Assembly (NCBI GenBank): GCA_027574665.1
Contig: CM050652.1
Coordinates: 42,312,307 to 42,376,306 of the forward strand
Length of the DNA: 64,000 nt
Reading direction: 5' to 3'
Source of the DNA: Rhynochetos jubatus
Taxonomy: Eukaryota > Chordata > Aves > Eurypygiformes > Rhynochetidae
The notes beneath the pieces were generated by a model. The model searched no databases. It saw nothing but the letters and a program-made list of their open reading frames with translations, and had not been told where the DNA came from. Of this stretch, positions 1 through 13,000 are shown in pieces. A program made the position numbers and the translations under genes. The first letter of the stretch is position 1, and the number at the start of each line of letters is the position of its first letter.

Positions 1-954
1 GTAGATTTCCTTCACACTGTGCATACTCCTAATTTATGCAGCCGTTGGACAACTGGCTTGTATTTCTGTCTTTGGGTTTTGGGTAAACAAGATCCTGAGG
101 AGGAACTTCATCAGGCTTCTTTCCTTCCCATCCCTATTTAGTCTCTTATCTACTCTCACTGGGCAACTGTACACTTGATTTTATGCTCCTGAGCCTTACA
201 CTGTGTTAGAGGTTTTCTTTTAAAGTGCTCCCTACTGTTTCTTGGTTGCAGTCTAAAGGTGTGAGCACAGCTCACATATGCAGAGGAGCTTTAGGAGTCC
301 GTAGCTGCAGTTCATTCAGAAATATTTTTTGAAAGTGCTCTGCAGCACATGCTGAATCTCGTGATGATGGTAATTGGTTGCTGTCAGTGCTGAAGCTGTT
401 TAGTTAAAACTCCCAGCTCACGTATTGTATGTATGAGCTAGTCTTGTGCAGAAAGATGCCTTGGTAAAATAACAGCTTTTGTTGGCACAACCACTGTATT
501 TCTATGTATTTTGATTCAACTTGTTCAGGTTATTGTGTATCTTTTCTGCATTATTTTCCATATAAACCCCTTCAATTTAAATCTTTTAAAGTAAATCAAG
601 TTTCTAAAACTAGTTTATAAAAAGGTACACTACATTTGCTGGGAAACGTGTATTTTTTATTATTTATAAGGAATATATTCATTTAGTTTCATTATGAAGC
701 TGATCATAGAACAACTTTGAACATAAATAGTCGACTTATTTTTGCCAAATAAGAATGCTGCTGATTATCACTGCACTAATCTATTTTTAATGTTTTCCAG
801 AGTGCAAATTCAATAAGAAAACTAGTAAGTACTTTTTTCTTTTACTAAGTATAAAATACATTAATATTACACATATTGAAAAAATCCCTTATAGCACTGG
901 TCCAGATTCAGAAAAACAATAGTAACTGAACTTGTTTGTCACTTTTCTTTCAAG
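1..954. other. OTOGL: OTOGL intronic sequence at the window edge
   Basis: Apart from the possible micro-exon at 801-824, no coding segment, RNA gene or repeat was recognised. Confidence 0.6.
801..824 (+). CDS. OTOGL: Possible OTOGL micro-exon (24 nt)
   Basis: A pyrimidine-rich stretch ending in ttttccag at 793-800 is followed 24 nt later by a perfect donor, gtaagt at 825-830. In phase 0 it reads SANSIRKL and would join the next exon in frame. In phase 1 it reads CKFNKKT, which looks more like a cysteine-rich OTOGL segment, but this needs the next exon to start at an alternative acceptor (977). Splice signals are good; coding evidence is too short to decide. Confidence 0.3.
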
Positions 955-1047
955 GTCCCCCCTGCAAGCACTTCAGGGCTCTGTTTTAAGAAATTAAATG
1001 TAACAACACGCACTTATAAATTACTTATCAATCGTTTAGCAAGAAAA
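955..1047 (+). CDS. OTOGL: OTOGL exon, VWD domain beta strands
   Basis: The acceptor is ttctttcaag and the donor gtaagt (1048). Phase is 0 at both ends and the exon has 31 codons. It encodes GLCFKKLNVTTRTYKLLINR and a few flanking residues, the middle strands of a von Willebrand factor D domain, and reads straight into the next exon. The 5' limit is uncertain: an AG at 975-976 would start the exon at 977 in phase 1. Confidence 0.75.
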
Positions 1048-4000
1048 GTAAGTATATATCACCAATACATAGCATATGTACATTTAAAAGACAGCTGGAG
1101 AGCTATTCTGTTGTAGAATGCAATATATCTGATGCATAATAAATGTACTTCAGGAGTAGGATTACTCTTGTAGTTCAGCTGCCCAGTAGTTCATGGCATG
1201 CTAGAAGCAAAAAATATACATTGCTGACACCATGCTTCACTTGTATGTCATTTACCTGGAATGACACTTCAAAGTTGATTTTAAAGAGGCTGCAAAAGCA
1301 TGTATACTTGAGACTCTCTTTCCAGAAAACCTAGAACCAAACAGAAATGTTCCAAGACATGATAAATACTTAACTTCCTTTCCTGCTAGTCAGTAATAGG
1401 TCAGAGCAGATAACTGAGTAATTGGGATGAGGTGGGGCTTGTTCTGTTTTGTTTTTTAAACATACAATATGTGATACTTAAGATTTATTGATTCTTTAAT
1501 CAGAAAAGTTTTCCGTATCATTTTTTCTCATGTCTACTTCATTTGCAGTGACAGGAAATGGCACTGACGGGAAGCTCTGTGATTTAAGCACTGTGCCTCT
1601 TATTGTACGTGACAGAGGCTGTAAAAAGTATCTCTTGCTATAAAATGTGAAGCTATATAAAACACATCTTTGCAATCTGTTTTTATCCCTAAAATGTATT
1701 TGGTTTATTTTAGGTAGTAGTGGATGCTGTAATTCAGTCATTACCCTTTGCAAAAGAAGGACTGAGTATTCAGGATACTGGTGCAATGTATGTCGTAAAT
1801 ACCCCAGCCGGTATTAGCATCAAGTGGGCTCACGTTACAGGCATCATAGATATAGAATATGGATTACACTCTAACACATCGATGAAGACAGAAGGACTTT
1901 GTGGTGAGGCTACGGTGGCAATTTTTTTCTTATTTAATAGTTTTCCATTTAAAATTTACACCTCGCTTTTGTGTCTGTGACCTCCTGTCCCTGTAGCTCT
2001 CTTTGTGACCCCCACTAAGTACACTGACAGTCCTATTTGAGGTGGGCTTGTGAAAATCTATTAATGAATAATAATAAATCAATAATTCTGTTTAAAAGCA
2101 CTGCTTGCTAATAATGTACTTTGCAGAGCAAGTAGTGATCAGTACATTGATTCTAATCAACTTTTAGAAAATGTATTCAGCTCTGCCTGTGTTTAAGAAT
2201 ATCGTTGAAGTCAAGTAAAGAGAAAGGGAAAATTTTCAGCGCAGAAGTGGCTGCTGAAGAAGTTCAGGTAGAGACAGTATATTTCAGTGATTACGGGAGA
2301 AAAGAACAACTGTCAGATGTTAGCAGTGGCAGCTTATCACTATGCAAATACTGACAAAAGGTGTGTCTTGGGAAGGGTCCAAGTCCCCTGAGGATAGTGA
2401 ATCCAAATTCAGACCTCTTAAGGTAAGATCTGGAGTCCAAAACTGCGCTGAGTTGTCTCAGGCTTAAATTACAGTGACAGTAAATTTAGCATGGTTCAGG
2501 CTTCCCTGACAGCCTTTTTATAACCCTGCCAGTATGAGTGATATGGAAGAGTGTAAGCAGGTATTGTAGAGTTACTTTAATGATATCATAAATGTTCATT
2601 TTCTGGTGCATTGTAATTTTACAGAATCTACGCCATGCTGACCAGGAGAAGGAACTTTTTACAATGTTTTATACCACTTTCAGTTTGAAAAACAAACAAA
2701 ATTCAGATATGGTTTATATATACATAGAAACAAATTAACTATTTTAAGTCAATAGCTATACTCTGCTTGAACAAAAGGAAAGTGGTCTTAGATCTAGTGA
2801 GAGAAGGAGAATGCTGGCATGTTCTACATCTTTTCCCAGTATCATGCCACCTTCTCTAAACACTGTGAAAAAGCGTAGGTCAAATGTAGGAAGGATTATA
2901 GAATAGTTACTTTTTGTGCCATGAAATGGCAGAAAGATGAAGACTACACAGACAAATCCAACCTCCACTGTGAAGTGTTGCACTACCTGTTATGTTTCAG
3001 TAAAGTCTGAAGCCTCTTTTAGTGCTTCTTTCCTATTATCTGCTGTTTTGTTCCTGTCTGGGATTCTCCTATCCTCTCCCTCTGATACTGAAAAAATTGC
3101 AGGACTATGAGTAAATTTGCTTTATTTTTAAAGCTGTATTGACTCTGCAATTCTGTAGTACGGCCTTACAAATTCTAGCACCAGCACGGTTTGTGGAGTG
3201 GCATTAAGACAGCAGCAAGAAGCAGAAGTGTTAAGAAGACTGGAAAGCGGTGCTGCTGTCAAATGCTTCTTATCATGCAAATACCACCTTCTGTGTTTCT
3301 CCATGCTGTCTGAGAGATACAGCCTGTCACGCCAGGCGAGCCCAGTTCTAACAAGGGACCCTGGGGAGTATCAGGATGCAGGGCTGGAAGCACAAAGACA
3401 AGGATTTATGGTGTGGATAGCAATGCAGGAGGAAAGTGAAAAAAGGATATAGGTACTTCGGCTGCTCAGTCCCTGGGATGTAAGACAATCTTATGAAGAT
3501 TAAAATTTTGGCATTAATGACTTGTTATGTGCTCATAGGAACTCACTGTTTTCATTGATGATTTAACTGAATACATACAACAATGAATTCAGGTAGCCAG
3601 TGGATGACAGAGGTTTCGGTGGGGGTTTTTTTCCAGTGATTTGTATTAATAAATTGAGTAAGAAAAATATTTTCTCTATAGAGAGCAATTTGTTCATCAA
3701 AAGATTCCTTCCGTACTTCCTGCATTTAGGATGTTCAATTAAGTTTCAATGCAGTGTCAAATCAGTGCCATGAAGTTAATTTGAATGCCATCTGCATTTA
3801 CCCTCATGGAGCTGATTGCCATTCAGTAGAATGAGATTGGAATCTGGAGCCATGGCAGTGAATTTGCTACACTCGGCAGCACACTTTGGTAGCAGTTTTT
3901 TTCAAAAGTCAATCATCACTGGGTGAAGTATCATCACTTGTACTGTATGATCTGCTTGTTTTGCTAAGTCATTGAGCTGACGACTGAAATCACAAGTAGA

Positions 4001-7000
4001 AAGCAAGAACTACGGTGGACATATTACTGCTTTCATTTATAAATTCAGATGACTAAATCTCACAGAGGAGCCTGATGCAATGTTACCTTGTCCAGTGCAC
4101 TTCTCATTCCCAAAGGAAGTAATATGGTATGTTTGTTTGTGCTTTGAATGTGATGCTCTGTCTCCAGGGGTGTGTAATGGAGACCCTACTGATGACCTGA
4201 AAATGCAAAACAGGACCATAATTACAAATATGGAGGAAATTGAAGGGTTCATTAAGAGTTGGGAAATTGAGAAATCACTGGATGTAACCACCAGGAGGCC
4301 AGTAAGGAACTGTACTGAAGATAACTGCACATACTGTATGGAACTGTTAAACAGAAGCATTTTCATCCCTTGCCACAAGAAAGTGAGTACTAAGATCAGA
4401 GAAATTCCAGGTGCAAATTAAATAAAAGATGTGTAGTTAAGAAAAGAGTGAGAAGTGTGCACATTTTTAATGTTCTGCTTATTTTCATAAGCTGACAACT
4501 GGATGGGTGGCTTTAACACCTCTGCCATGTTGGCTTTCATACTTCTGTCATGTTGTCCATTGTAAACACACATCTTTATGGATACCTGTGCGATTATGCT
4601 GTTTCTTAAATGATTTAATAGGCAAAGCTCAAAGGAGACACCAGATCACCATCTCAACACAAATGCATTGCAAAAGAGTTAGAACTGCGTTCTCTGCCTA
4701 CTAACGACCATAGAAAATTCTGGCAGTTAAAGTTTTGCAGAATGAGTGTTCTGAAAAGAATGGTATTTTTTATTTTAAACACTGCTTGTGATTTTTTCTC
4801 TTGCAGCTGTATTATTTTTTGTAATTCATGATTTATTTTAATTACAGAAAGCTCTTCTACTTGCTAATTCTCCATTACAATATGTTCCTAGGTGTCACCA
4901 CAGGAGTTTTGTGAGAAGATGTGGATCAACAGTACTTATTTTTGGAATTATGAGTGTGATGCACTTTCTGCATATGTGGCTTTATGCAACAAGCACAACA
5001 TTTGCATTAGATGGAGGACACCTGATTACTGTTGTAAGCAGATGGCCATGCTCTGTACTCCAATGTGGCTTTATACTGTTGCAGTGTTTAGTGATGGGTT
5101 AAAAATATATTACTTTCTATTGTTATTTAAGTACCATCTCATTCTATCACAGCATTAGTCAATCAGGGTACAAGTTCTTAAGATGTATTGTTCCAGTCAA
5201 AGTGCCAGGAATCAGTTTAATCTGATTGAATGAGTTGCTTACCTGAACTACTGTTAAAAACATAAATGCATGCTTTCTATGATACACTCACTTGTTCTTA
5301 CTACCTGTTTATCCAATGAAATGCCGACAGAATAACAGCAGCAGTGTCCTATTTTTATGACTTGCAGCATTGAGTTGTCCTGAGGGCAAGGAATACCAGC
5401 CTTGTGTGCAGCCCTGTGAAGCCAAGACGTGCTTGAATAAATGGTTCTATGAAGATTCTCCCTGTTCCTATTTAAGGGAAGACTGTGTGTGTAAAAATGG
5501 CACTATTCTGCACAGAACAGACTCTGACCTCTGTATACCAGAAGATAAATGTAGTAAGTGCAGCAGGACAGAGTGGTTTTGCAGATATGTGTATGTTAAC
5601 TGCAGCTCAGTGTAAGCGATGTTTAAGTTCTATGTCAGTCGTCAGTGTGAATCTGCGTACAGCTCCCTTCAACAGAACCTAGCTTTATCTCACGCTACAG
5701 CAGTTGGTGCTGTCAATTCACCTGGATTCAAGGCCCAGGGAAGATGTACTTCTGCTGGGGAAAAATGATGGTCATTATTCTGTAGCTCCCAGGCCTTCTG
5801 TCCTGAAGTACTCAGGAAGGAATAGCATGGGCAGGTTTTCCCCCTTGCACTCAGTATTTATTTTCACCCATAGTGAAACATTTGTTCATCTGGTGGCTTT
5901 AAGGTCATGATCTTTTCTTGGATTCCCTGACCATAATGCTCCACAGTCCTCTTATGTTATGCAATAGTTTTATGCAATTCATAGTTGCTTGCAGGAAATC
6001 TGAGCTCCTACTTGCTGAAGGGATATAATGTTTTTTCTCTCAGCATGTACAGATAACAAAGGACAACCCCGCTCTGCTGGAGAGATCTGGAATGGGTCCA
6101 TGAGAGGCTGTTGCATGTACAGCTGTTTAGAAAATGGAAGCGTTGTTGCTGTAGAACCTGAATGCAACGAGGATCTGCCACCAGTCTGTGAAAGAGAAGG
6201 GGAAGTTATTGTCCATGTCATCGAAGAGAGAGCTTGCTGTCCAAAGAAGGTTTGTGGTACGTACCACACTGGTTTTCAGTAACAAAAGTATAAGGTAAGT
6301 GCTTGACATTCACCGGCAAATGACGATCTTTAGACAGGGTTCAAGGTAACACTTTTCAGAAGTGATTTTTAGCTACCTGTGGCTGGTTGGGCTGGCAAAG
6401 CAGGCTTCTTTTCTTTGGAAGTGCTGACTCACTGAAATACTATTTTTTTTCTCATAGAAGTCCACTAGTGAAACAAAACATTAGTTAAAAATGAATTTTT
6501 AAGCTCTTGGATGGAATTTCAAAAGAAACTGATAAATACTCAATGATAGAGGTACCTTGGTAATTGTCACAGTCATCAGAGCCTGTTCCCTTTGCTTATT
6601 AGTGCATTGGTGTCAAGAGCAGTATTCTGTGAACTGATCACTGAATACTAACATTCCATCTAGCCATGGTTGTTGGAAAGGAATAAGCTTATTCCTCCTA
6701 CAATGTTAAGCAGAAGATACTCAGTTCTTCAAAACTTCATCAGGGAAAATGAGAACAAATGGTCCAGCTGATACGGTGATTCTGCTCGTTAGTTAGATAC
6801 CTGTAACCAGTGCTGTATTGTCAACTCGTTTAAGGAATATTTCACTGGGACAGTTTAGCTGGCTTTGTATGTAGGAAGCAGAGCGAGTAAATACCTGCTT
6901 TAAGAGGGATATAACTGTGTTTGCACCGTGCCACGTGAATGGGGCTATGCCAGCCCTGGGTGGAGCTCTGAGGTCTACGCGATGGTATAGAGTGCACTTT

Positions 7001-10000
7001 AAGCTGGCTTGGGCTGCTCTTAGTATGTGGATCTCTATACTACAGGGCGTAAATATCTTGAGCTATAGGACTTGCACTTGCATCTGTTCAAATATGTCAA
7101 AATTGTTTGTTTTTTATCCCACAGAATGTAACATGTCATTGTGTGATGCCATTATTCCAACATGCAAACCTAATGAAAAATTAGTGGTAGGCTACCACCC
7201 CCTGTCCTGCTGCCCACAGTACCAATGTGGTAAGGGAAGTACAAAAACACTGGGACATTTTCCACCCTTGTATTATGTCTTGTAAGAAAATTTGCCTTAC
7301 GAGTTGTTTTGATTGTTAACAGAATGGGACTTTGTAAATAGCACCAGGAAATGATGGGATTTTTCTCTCAACCTCCAATATTTTTTTGTGTTTGTGTTTT
7401 GTGTCACTTTCGATTTACAGCCAATTTGGGGTATTTTGTTTTATATCTTTTTAGCATTGTTTCTGTGACTCTTTTTACCAACTGTTTATTTCACGTCCTG
7501 CAGAATGTGATCCTTCAGTTTGTTTCAATGCTTCCCAGCTGGACTGCAGAGAAGATCAATTTATTGTTGAAGCAAAACAGGAAGATCCCTGTTGTTTCTC
7601 TTATCTCTGTGGTAAGAAGCCTCTTAGATTTTTATGGATAACTAAGATATAGGTAAGTGTTCACAAAAACAGTCTATAGTTTTAAACCTAATAACTTAAA
7701 CCAGGAATTATTGGAGAAGTCAGTGGAACTTTGCACAGGTCAGGCTGATCGGAGCATGAGTTATTCTTGGGGTTTGGGATCTTTCATTTCCAACATCATT
7801 TTGAAAATCATGTTGAACTTTATTATGTTTTTACATTTGAATGTCAATCCATAAAAGCTTAGGTAAAGGAATGCTTTAAATTTTTTTTTTTTTTTTTACT
7901 GTGCTGAAAATTCTTTTCCCCCAGGTTTATAAAACATTAATTTGTATTTTTTATTTTACTTTTTTTTTTTTTTTTAATTTTAAATCAATAAGTAAGCTAG
8001 GACTAGCACTTGTTTTCCTAGCCCTGGCGTTGCTCCGTACATAAGCTCCATAACTTGCTCTGTTATCCAAGCAGCAAACATAGCATGATTTGTTAAATAG
8101 TCTATTAAACAGAATTCATGTGTGCTAACTTTTTAGTATTTAAAACTTCATAAATGTCTGATTTCTTTTTTTTTAATTTAGTTTGTGAATCCTGCATTGA
8201 GCCTGTTCCCTTGTGTAACGAAGGGGAAATTCTCACTGTAGACCTTAATACCATACATTACTGCTGTCCTCATTACTACTGTGGTGAGTGTACCTGTTGT
8301 CAGTTCAATACATTACCAAATGTAGTAAAAATGAGAGTGTGTGTGTGTGTGGATTTTTTGGTCCAGCCGTTAGGGTGAGCTTCAAATAGATATAATTCAG
8401 ATGCTTAAAAATCACAATAAAATTTTATTACAAATGTTGTTATTTTAAAAATAGTTTATCAAGAGAAATATAAGCTGGAAAATTCAAAGGAAATATGAGT
8501 AAATTCTTATACGTGTCTTTTCTCCCATTTAGTTTGTGATGAAAATCTTTGTTCTGAGCCTCCTATGAATTGCACAGATGACATGACACTTGTGAAGGAA
8601 AAAATACCTGGGCAGTGTTGTCCAGAGTGGCACTGTGGTAATTACTGCTTTATTCCTTAACCACTGCTGTTAACAAAAGCAGTTAACAATTAGCTAACTG
8701 ACTAATACAGTTTTCTTGTTTGCTTCTCAGAATGTAGCTGTGAAAATGCTACTATGCTGACCTGTAAATTGGTAAGCACGGTCCTTTAGATACTTCTATT
8801 AATGGTGTTCAGCCCTCTTACTTTCCTTGTTTCAATCAGCTGTAAAGGGTGATGAGGCTGAGCAGGGACAGGCTGGGACTGCCACCCAGTTCCCAGCTCA
8901 AGTGTGTAACTCCATCAAGAGACTGCACAGGGTTGTCAACTACACCTTGGGGAAATTTCACTTTGCGTGTTTAAAGATGTCAAAAGAAGAAAAGCAACTG
9001 TAATGTTTTTCTGTTTAATGTTGACTCGAAACAATATGCTGGGAAGGTTTTCCACCTAAATAATTCCCAATTGGTTTTAGTAATTAATGAGGAATGAGCT
9101 TTATGAACTTATATATCATCTGGAGAAGCATATTTTATTAATCATTTATGCTTTTGATTAAAATGATTTAACATCGAGTTTAGCCAATAGGAGAAGTCTT
9201 ATTTTGCACCTCACACACTTTCTCGTAATAGGGACTGTGATCTGGAAAACAGTTATGACTGAATGTTCAAACTCCCATGATTACTGTAGTAACAGGGATA
9301 TTTTCCCTACCAAATGCCTGTAGCTTGTCATTCTCTTCCCCTTACGTGAAGCCTGCATAATATGAAGTCTAAAAAGGAGCTGTAATTTTGAATAGCTTTC
9401 ACCTACCTTTTGGAAGAAAATTCATGGAAGGCAGTCTTTTCCTAATATGTTTATTATTGAAGTAACTTTGTATCTCAGAAAAAATGGCTGTTTAGTGACT
9501 CCGCTATTCATACACATTCCTAGAGTAAATGATTTGCTCCTGTTTAAGATAAATACATTGAATAACTCTGAATGTACTACTGCTTCTTGAGTGCATTTCA
9601 ATTTTTCTCTTTTATGAAAGCAGAGGTGGAAATGATGAAAGTAGTATTTTACATTTTTAGAGAAAAACTGTCAGTTTAGCACTGCATTTAATTGTGCCTG
9701 ACTTTCCAAACTCTTTTTTTATACTCAGGGAGAAGTTCAAAAAATAGATAGCAGTGTTTCCAGTGCTTGTGGATGCACTCACTACATTTGTGGTAACTTC
9801 TTCATATTCCTAGCCATCTTATTTTAGTTTTTAGTAAAAAGAGGATGCAAAGAAAGCAGAAGGAGGATCATAATAACCTTTTCAAACATAGACAGTCTTT
9901 TATTGTGACTCTATGGGTGTCTACCCAGTTACGCATTATGCTCCCTTTTCAGCATATGATGCTTTGTCTGCCAACCCATCTGTTTTGTGTTCTGGGGGTT

Positions 10001-13000
10001 TTCTGGGGGTGTTCTGAGAGCCCATGCTCTCAGTCAGGTACAGTCTCTCCAGTGAGAGGCAGATAGGAAGCAGGCTGTGAACCTTATTTGAGTGTGAGCA
10101 GTGGGACCACTCCTAGTCCACTGTCGAGCACAAATGAGACAACACCTCACATCAGAGCAGCAGACCCATCCAGTCAGCACTGGGGTAGGTATCCAGCCTT
10201 AGGATCAGGCTTCTTCTCCTTTCCCTCACTCAGCTACCCCGTGTAGACTAGATTTCAGCTGTACTGTGCATGGGGGTGCTTGAGGTATGCTGCAGTCCTG
10301 ACTGCAGCCCAGGCTGAACTGCCTCTGGGGGCAAAGCACACATTTACAGTCCAGCTTGAGCATATTACTGTCTCACAGGTAATTGTAGACATAGGAGTTT
10401 AATTGACAGGAAGGCTACATTTTGTGATATCCAGAATAATTCATATAGTGAACTTAGACCAATGTTAAATAGTAGAACTCTTTAAAAATAAGAAAAATTT
10501 TTTTTTTTTTTTTACTTCCACAGTAGGAACAATATCAATTTTAGGCAGTTTTGCATTTTGTAGCATTTTCTGAGCTGAATTGATACCTCCTCCCCGCCTT
10601 GTTTGGTAATTAAACCCACAAATCAATAAAGTCTAAAAGTTTGAATACTTTTGCAGAGTACAGGATTTTGCCCTACTTATGTCTTCACAGTGATTCTGTT
10701 AATTTGCTTGATGATTTCACCACCACCCCCCCCCCCCCCACCCACCCTCCACCCCCCCCCCCCCCCCCGCTAACATTTGTTTCTTTGGTGTTAGAGAAAG
10801 ATGATGTGTGCATCTTCCAAGAGGTCACAGTACTGAATCCTGGACAGGCGGTGATTCAGTACTTGGATGGAGACCTTTGTTACACTGTACAGTGTTTACA
10901 AGAAAAAGACCAGAACACAGGATACAATGCCATGCAGTTCACAATGGTGAACTGTTCCCAGCAATGTGAATCTGTGAGTATTCCTAAAATACAGGAATGA
11001 GGCAATTTGTGAGCACAACTACACAATTAGGATAGAAGTCAAAGTGAAGACTTTTGCTCAGCAAGAATCTAACAGTGATGATGTGTATCTTGTGTCTCCA
11101 GGATGATTTTGAGAGGCAGTTTCTAGCAGTGTGTGTAAAAATATCCATCCATATGGAAAATATACATTGTTTCTCTTGGTATTTTTAGTTTCAGAAATCA
11201 GTGAGCTTTCTGATACTATAAGTTTAAAAAAGACCTTTTTTTCTCCCTTTTATTTGCTTTCTTATCTTTACAGCATCAAAAATATATTCCTTCCTCCAAC
11301 CACCATACTTGTTGTGGAACCTGTCAAAATGTGTCTTGCTCTTTTCGTACTGAGAATGGAACACTAGTCGTGTATGAGGTAATTGCCTCTGGACAGAGAC
11401 AGACAATAACTATAATGAACCGGTAAACAGGCATCTAACAGTCACTTCTTAGTTAACTCGTGTTGTGAGTCTTGCTTCATACCTCCTTACCGCAGGTTAC
11501 GCACCTGGGGACATTTTATGTTAGAGGATAGGTAAAAAGCATGTTTGTTTAAAGACCTGCCATTTCACAGAAGGTGAATACCTCATTTCGTTTTATTGAT
11601 GTAATATTTTCTACAAATTTATGCGAATGTCATCATATACTTAAGGCTGGATATGCTCTAAGTGCTGAGTAGGCTTCAAACTGCACCTCGTCATACACGG
11701 TGATTTAGACAAGTTGGCAGCTTTGGAGTCCACATCAAGACTCCTATGTCCTCCTTCTCAGGGTCACTCTCCTCCTCATTCTAGTTCTGTAGAAAGGAAG
11801 TGTGCAAACTGGAGCACTGGCTTTCAGGATCCTGATGGTGTGTTCCACCATCCACATACAAAGAAATTTAGATGTGGCCATGACTTGGTTCATGCCTCCC
11901 AATGCTTTCAGAGCAGAAGAAACTATTGGGGTATTTTTCTGGCACGGAGCCCTTTCGTTCTGCATTAGGACATTCACGCTGGGGAGTAGAGCCATGGCTC
12001 CAGGGAGGAGCAGCCACTGGTAGCTACAGGATGGTCCTTCCATTTGCTGCCTATGGATGGTCTGCAACAAACTTTCCGCTCCAGTAGGTACTACGTAATG
12101 AGGGCACCACTCTTACAGACATTTAGGGTTGGAGATAAAGTGGTAGTGTTTTGTCTTTCCTGACAATGATTTTGGTTTATATATTTAGGAAGGAAGCACC
12201 TGGAGCTCCAACTGCACCAATTACAAGTGTGCACAGACTGCTGCGGGGGCTATCATGCTGGGATCGAGTGTTGTCTGCCCTCCTTTTAATGACACTGAGT
12301 GTACAAAGGTTTGTACTTTGGGTGAGGTAAGTGGCGGTAACTGATCTGGAGTTTGGCTTACACTTGACAACATATGCATACCTCATGCACTTCCTTTAAA
12401 TTAAAGAAGTGGTAAGTACAAATATGTACACCGGCAATTTACAGTCTTGTTTACTGTGTTCCTGTTTGCTTTTTGACTGACAAAAAATCTGTGAGGAGTA
12501 TGAAAGTTTGGTTTGGGTCTTAATGAGGACTGCTTTTAAAATATTGTGGAATTAGAATCATGCTTGACATACCACTATATAACGTGCTAATGACTATGTC
12601 TTTGGAATAACACTTTGCCAAGTACATATACATAGTACACATACACTAAATAAATTGGATCAAGCAGTTCAGAAATGCTTATGTAAAAGCAGGCTATAAT
12701 AAAAATTCCTTAAATCATGCAAAGATTATAAAGATGTCCGAGGATATATAAACATTAAAGTAAAACTTGGTATTACATAACAAAAAATACCTACCCTGAT
12801 ATCTATGAAAGGGTATCTACCTACATCATATATCTAAAAATGTAAATTTGGCATACCTATATAACTGGTTTGAAGAATGTGGATCCTTCTTTTATATTAC
12901 ATGTTTGTTTACAATTTAATTTCTAATTTAATTCTTCTCTAACTTTATACTACTTCTTATAATTCTTGCAATTGCAGTACACCACATATTTAATATGAGC

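Noticed and set aside
10641-10794. Proline-rich upstream extension of the exon frame at 10795
   Set aside because: It is translation of the intronic poly-C tract; a proper acceptor lies at 10791-10794.
11714-12087. Overlapping frames on both strands between OTOGL exons
   Set aside because: No cysteine pattern of OTOGL, no splice phases that fit; the exons at 11274 and 12189 join directly in frame.
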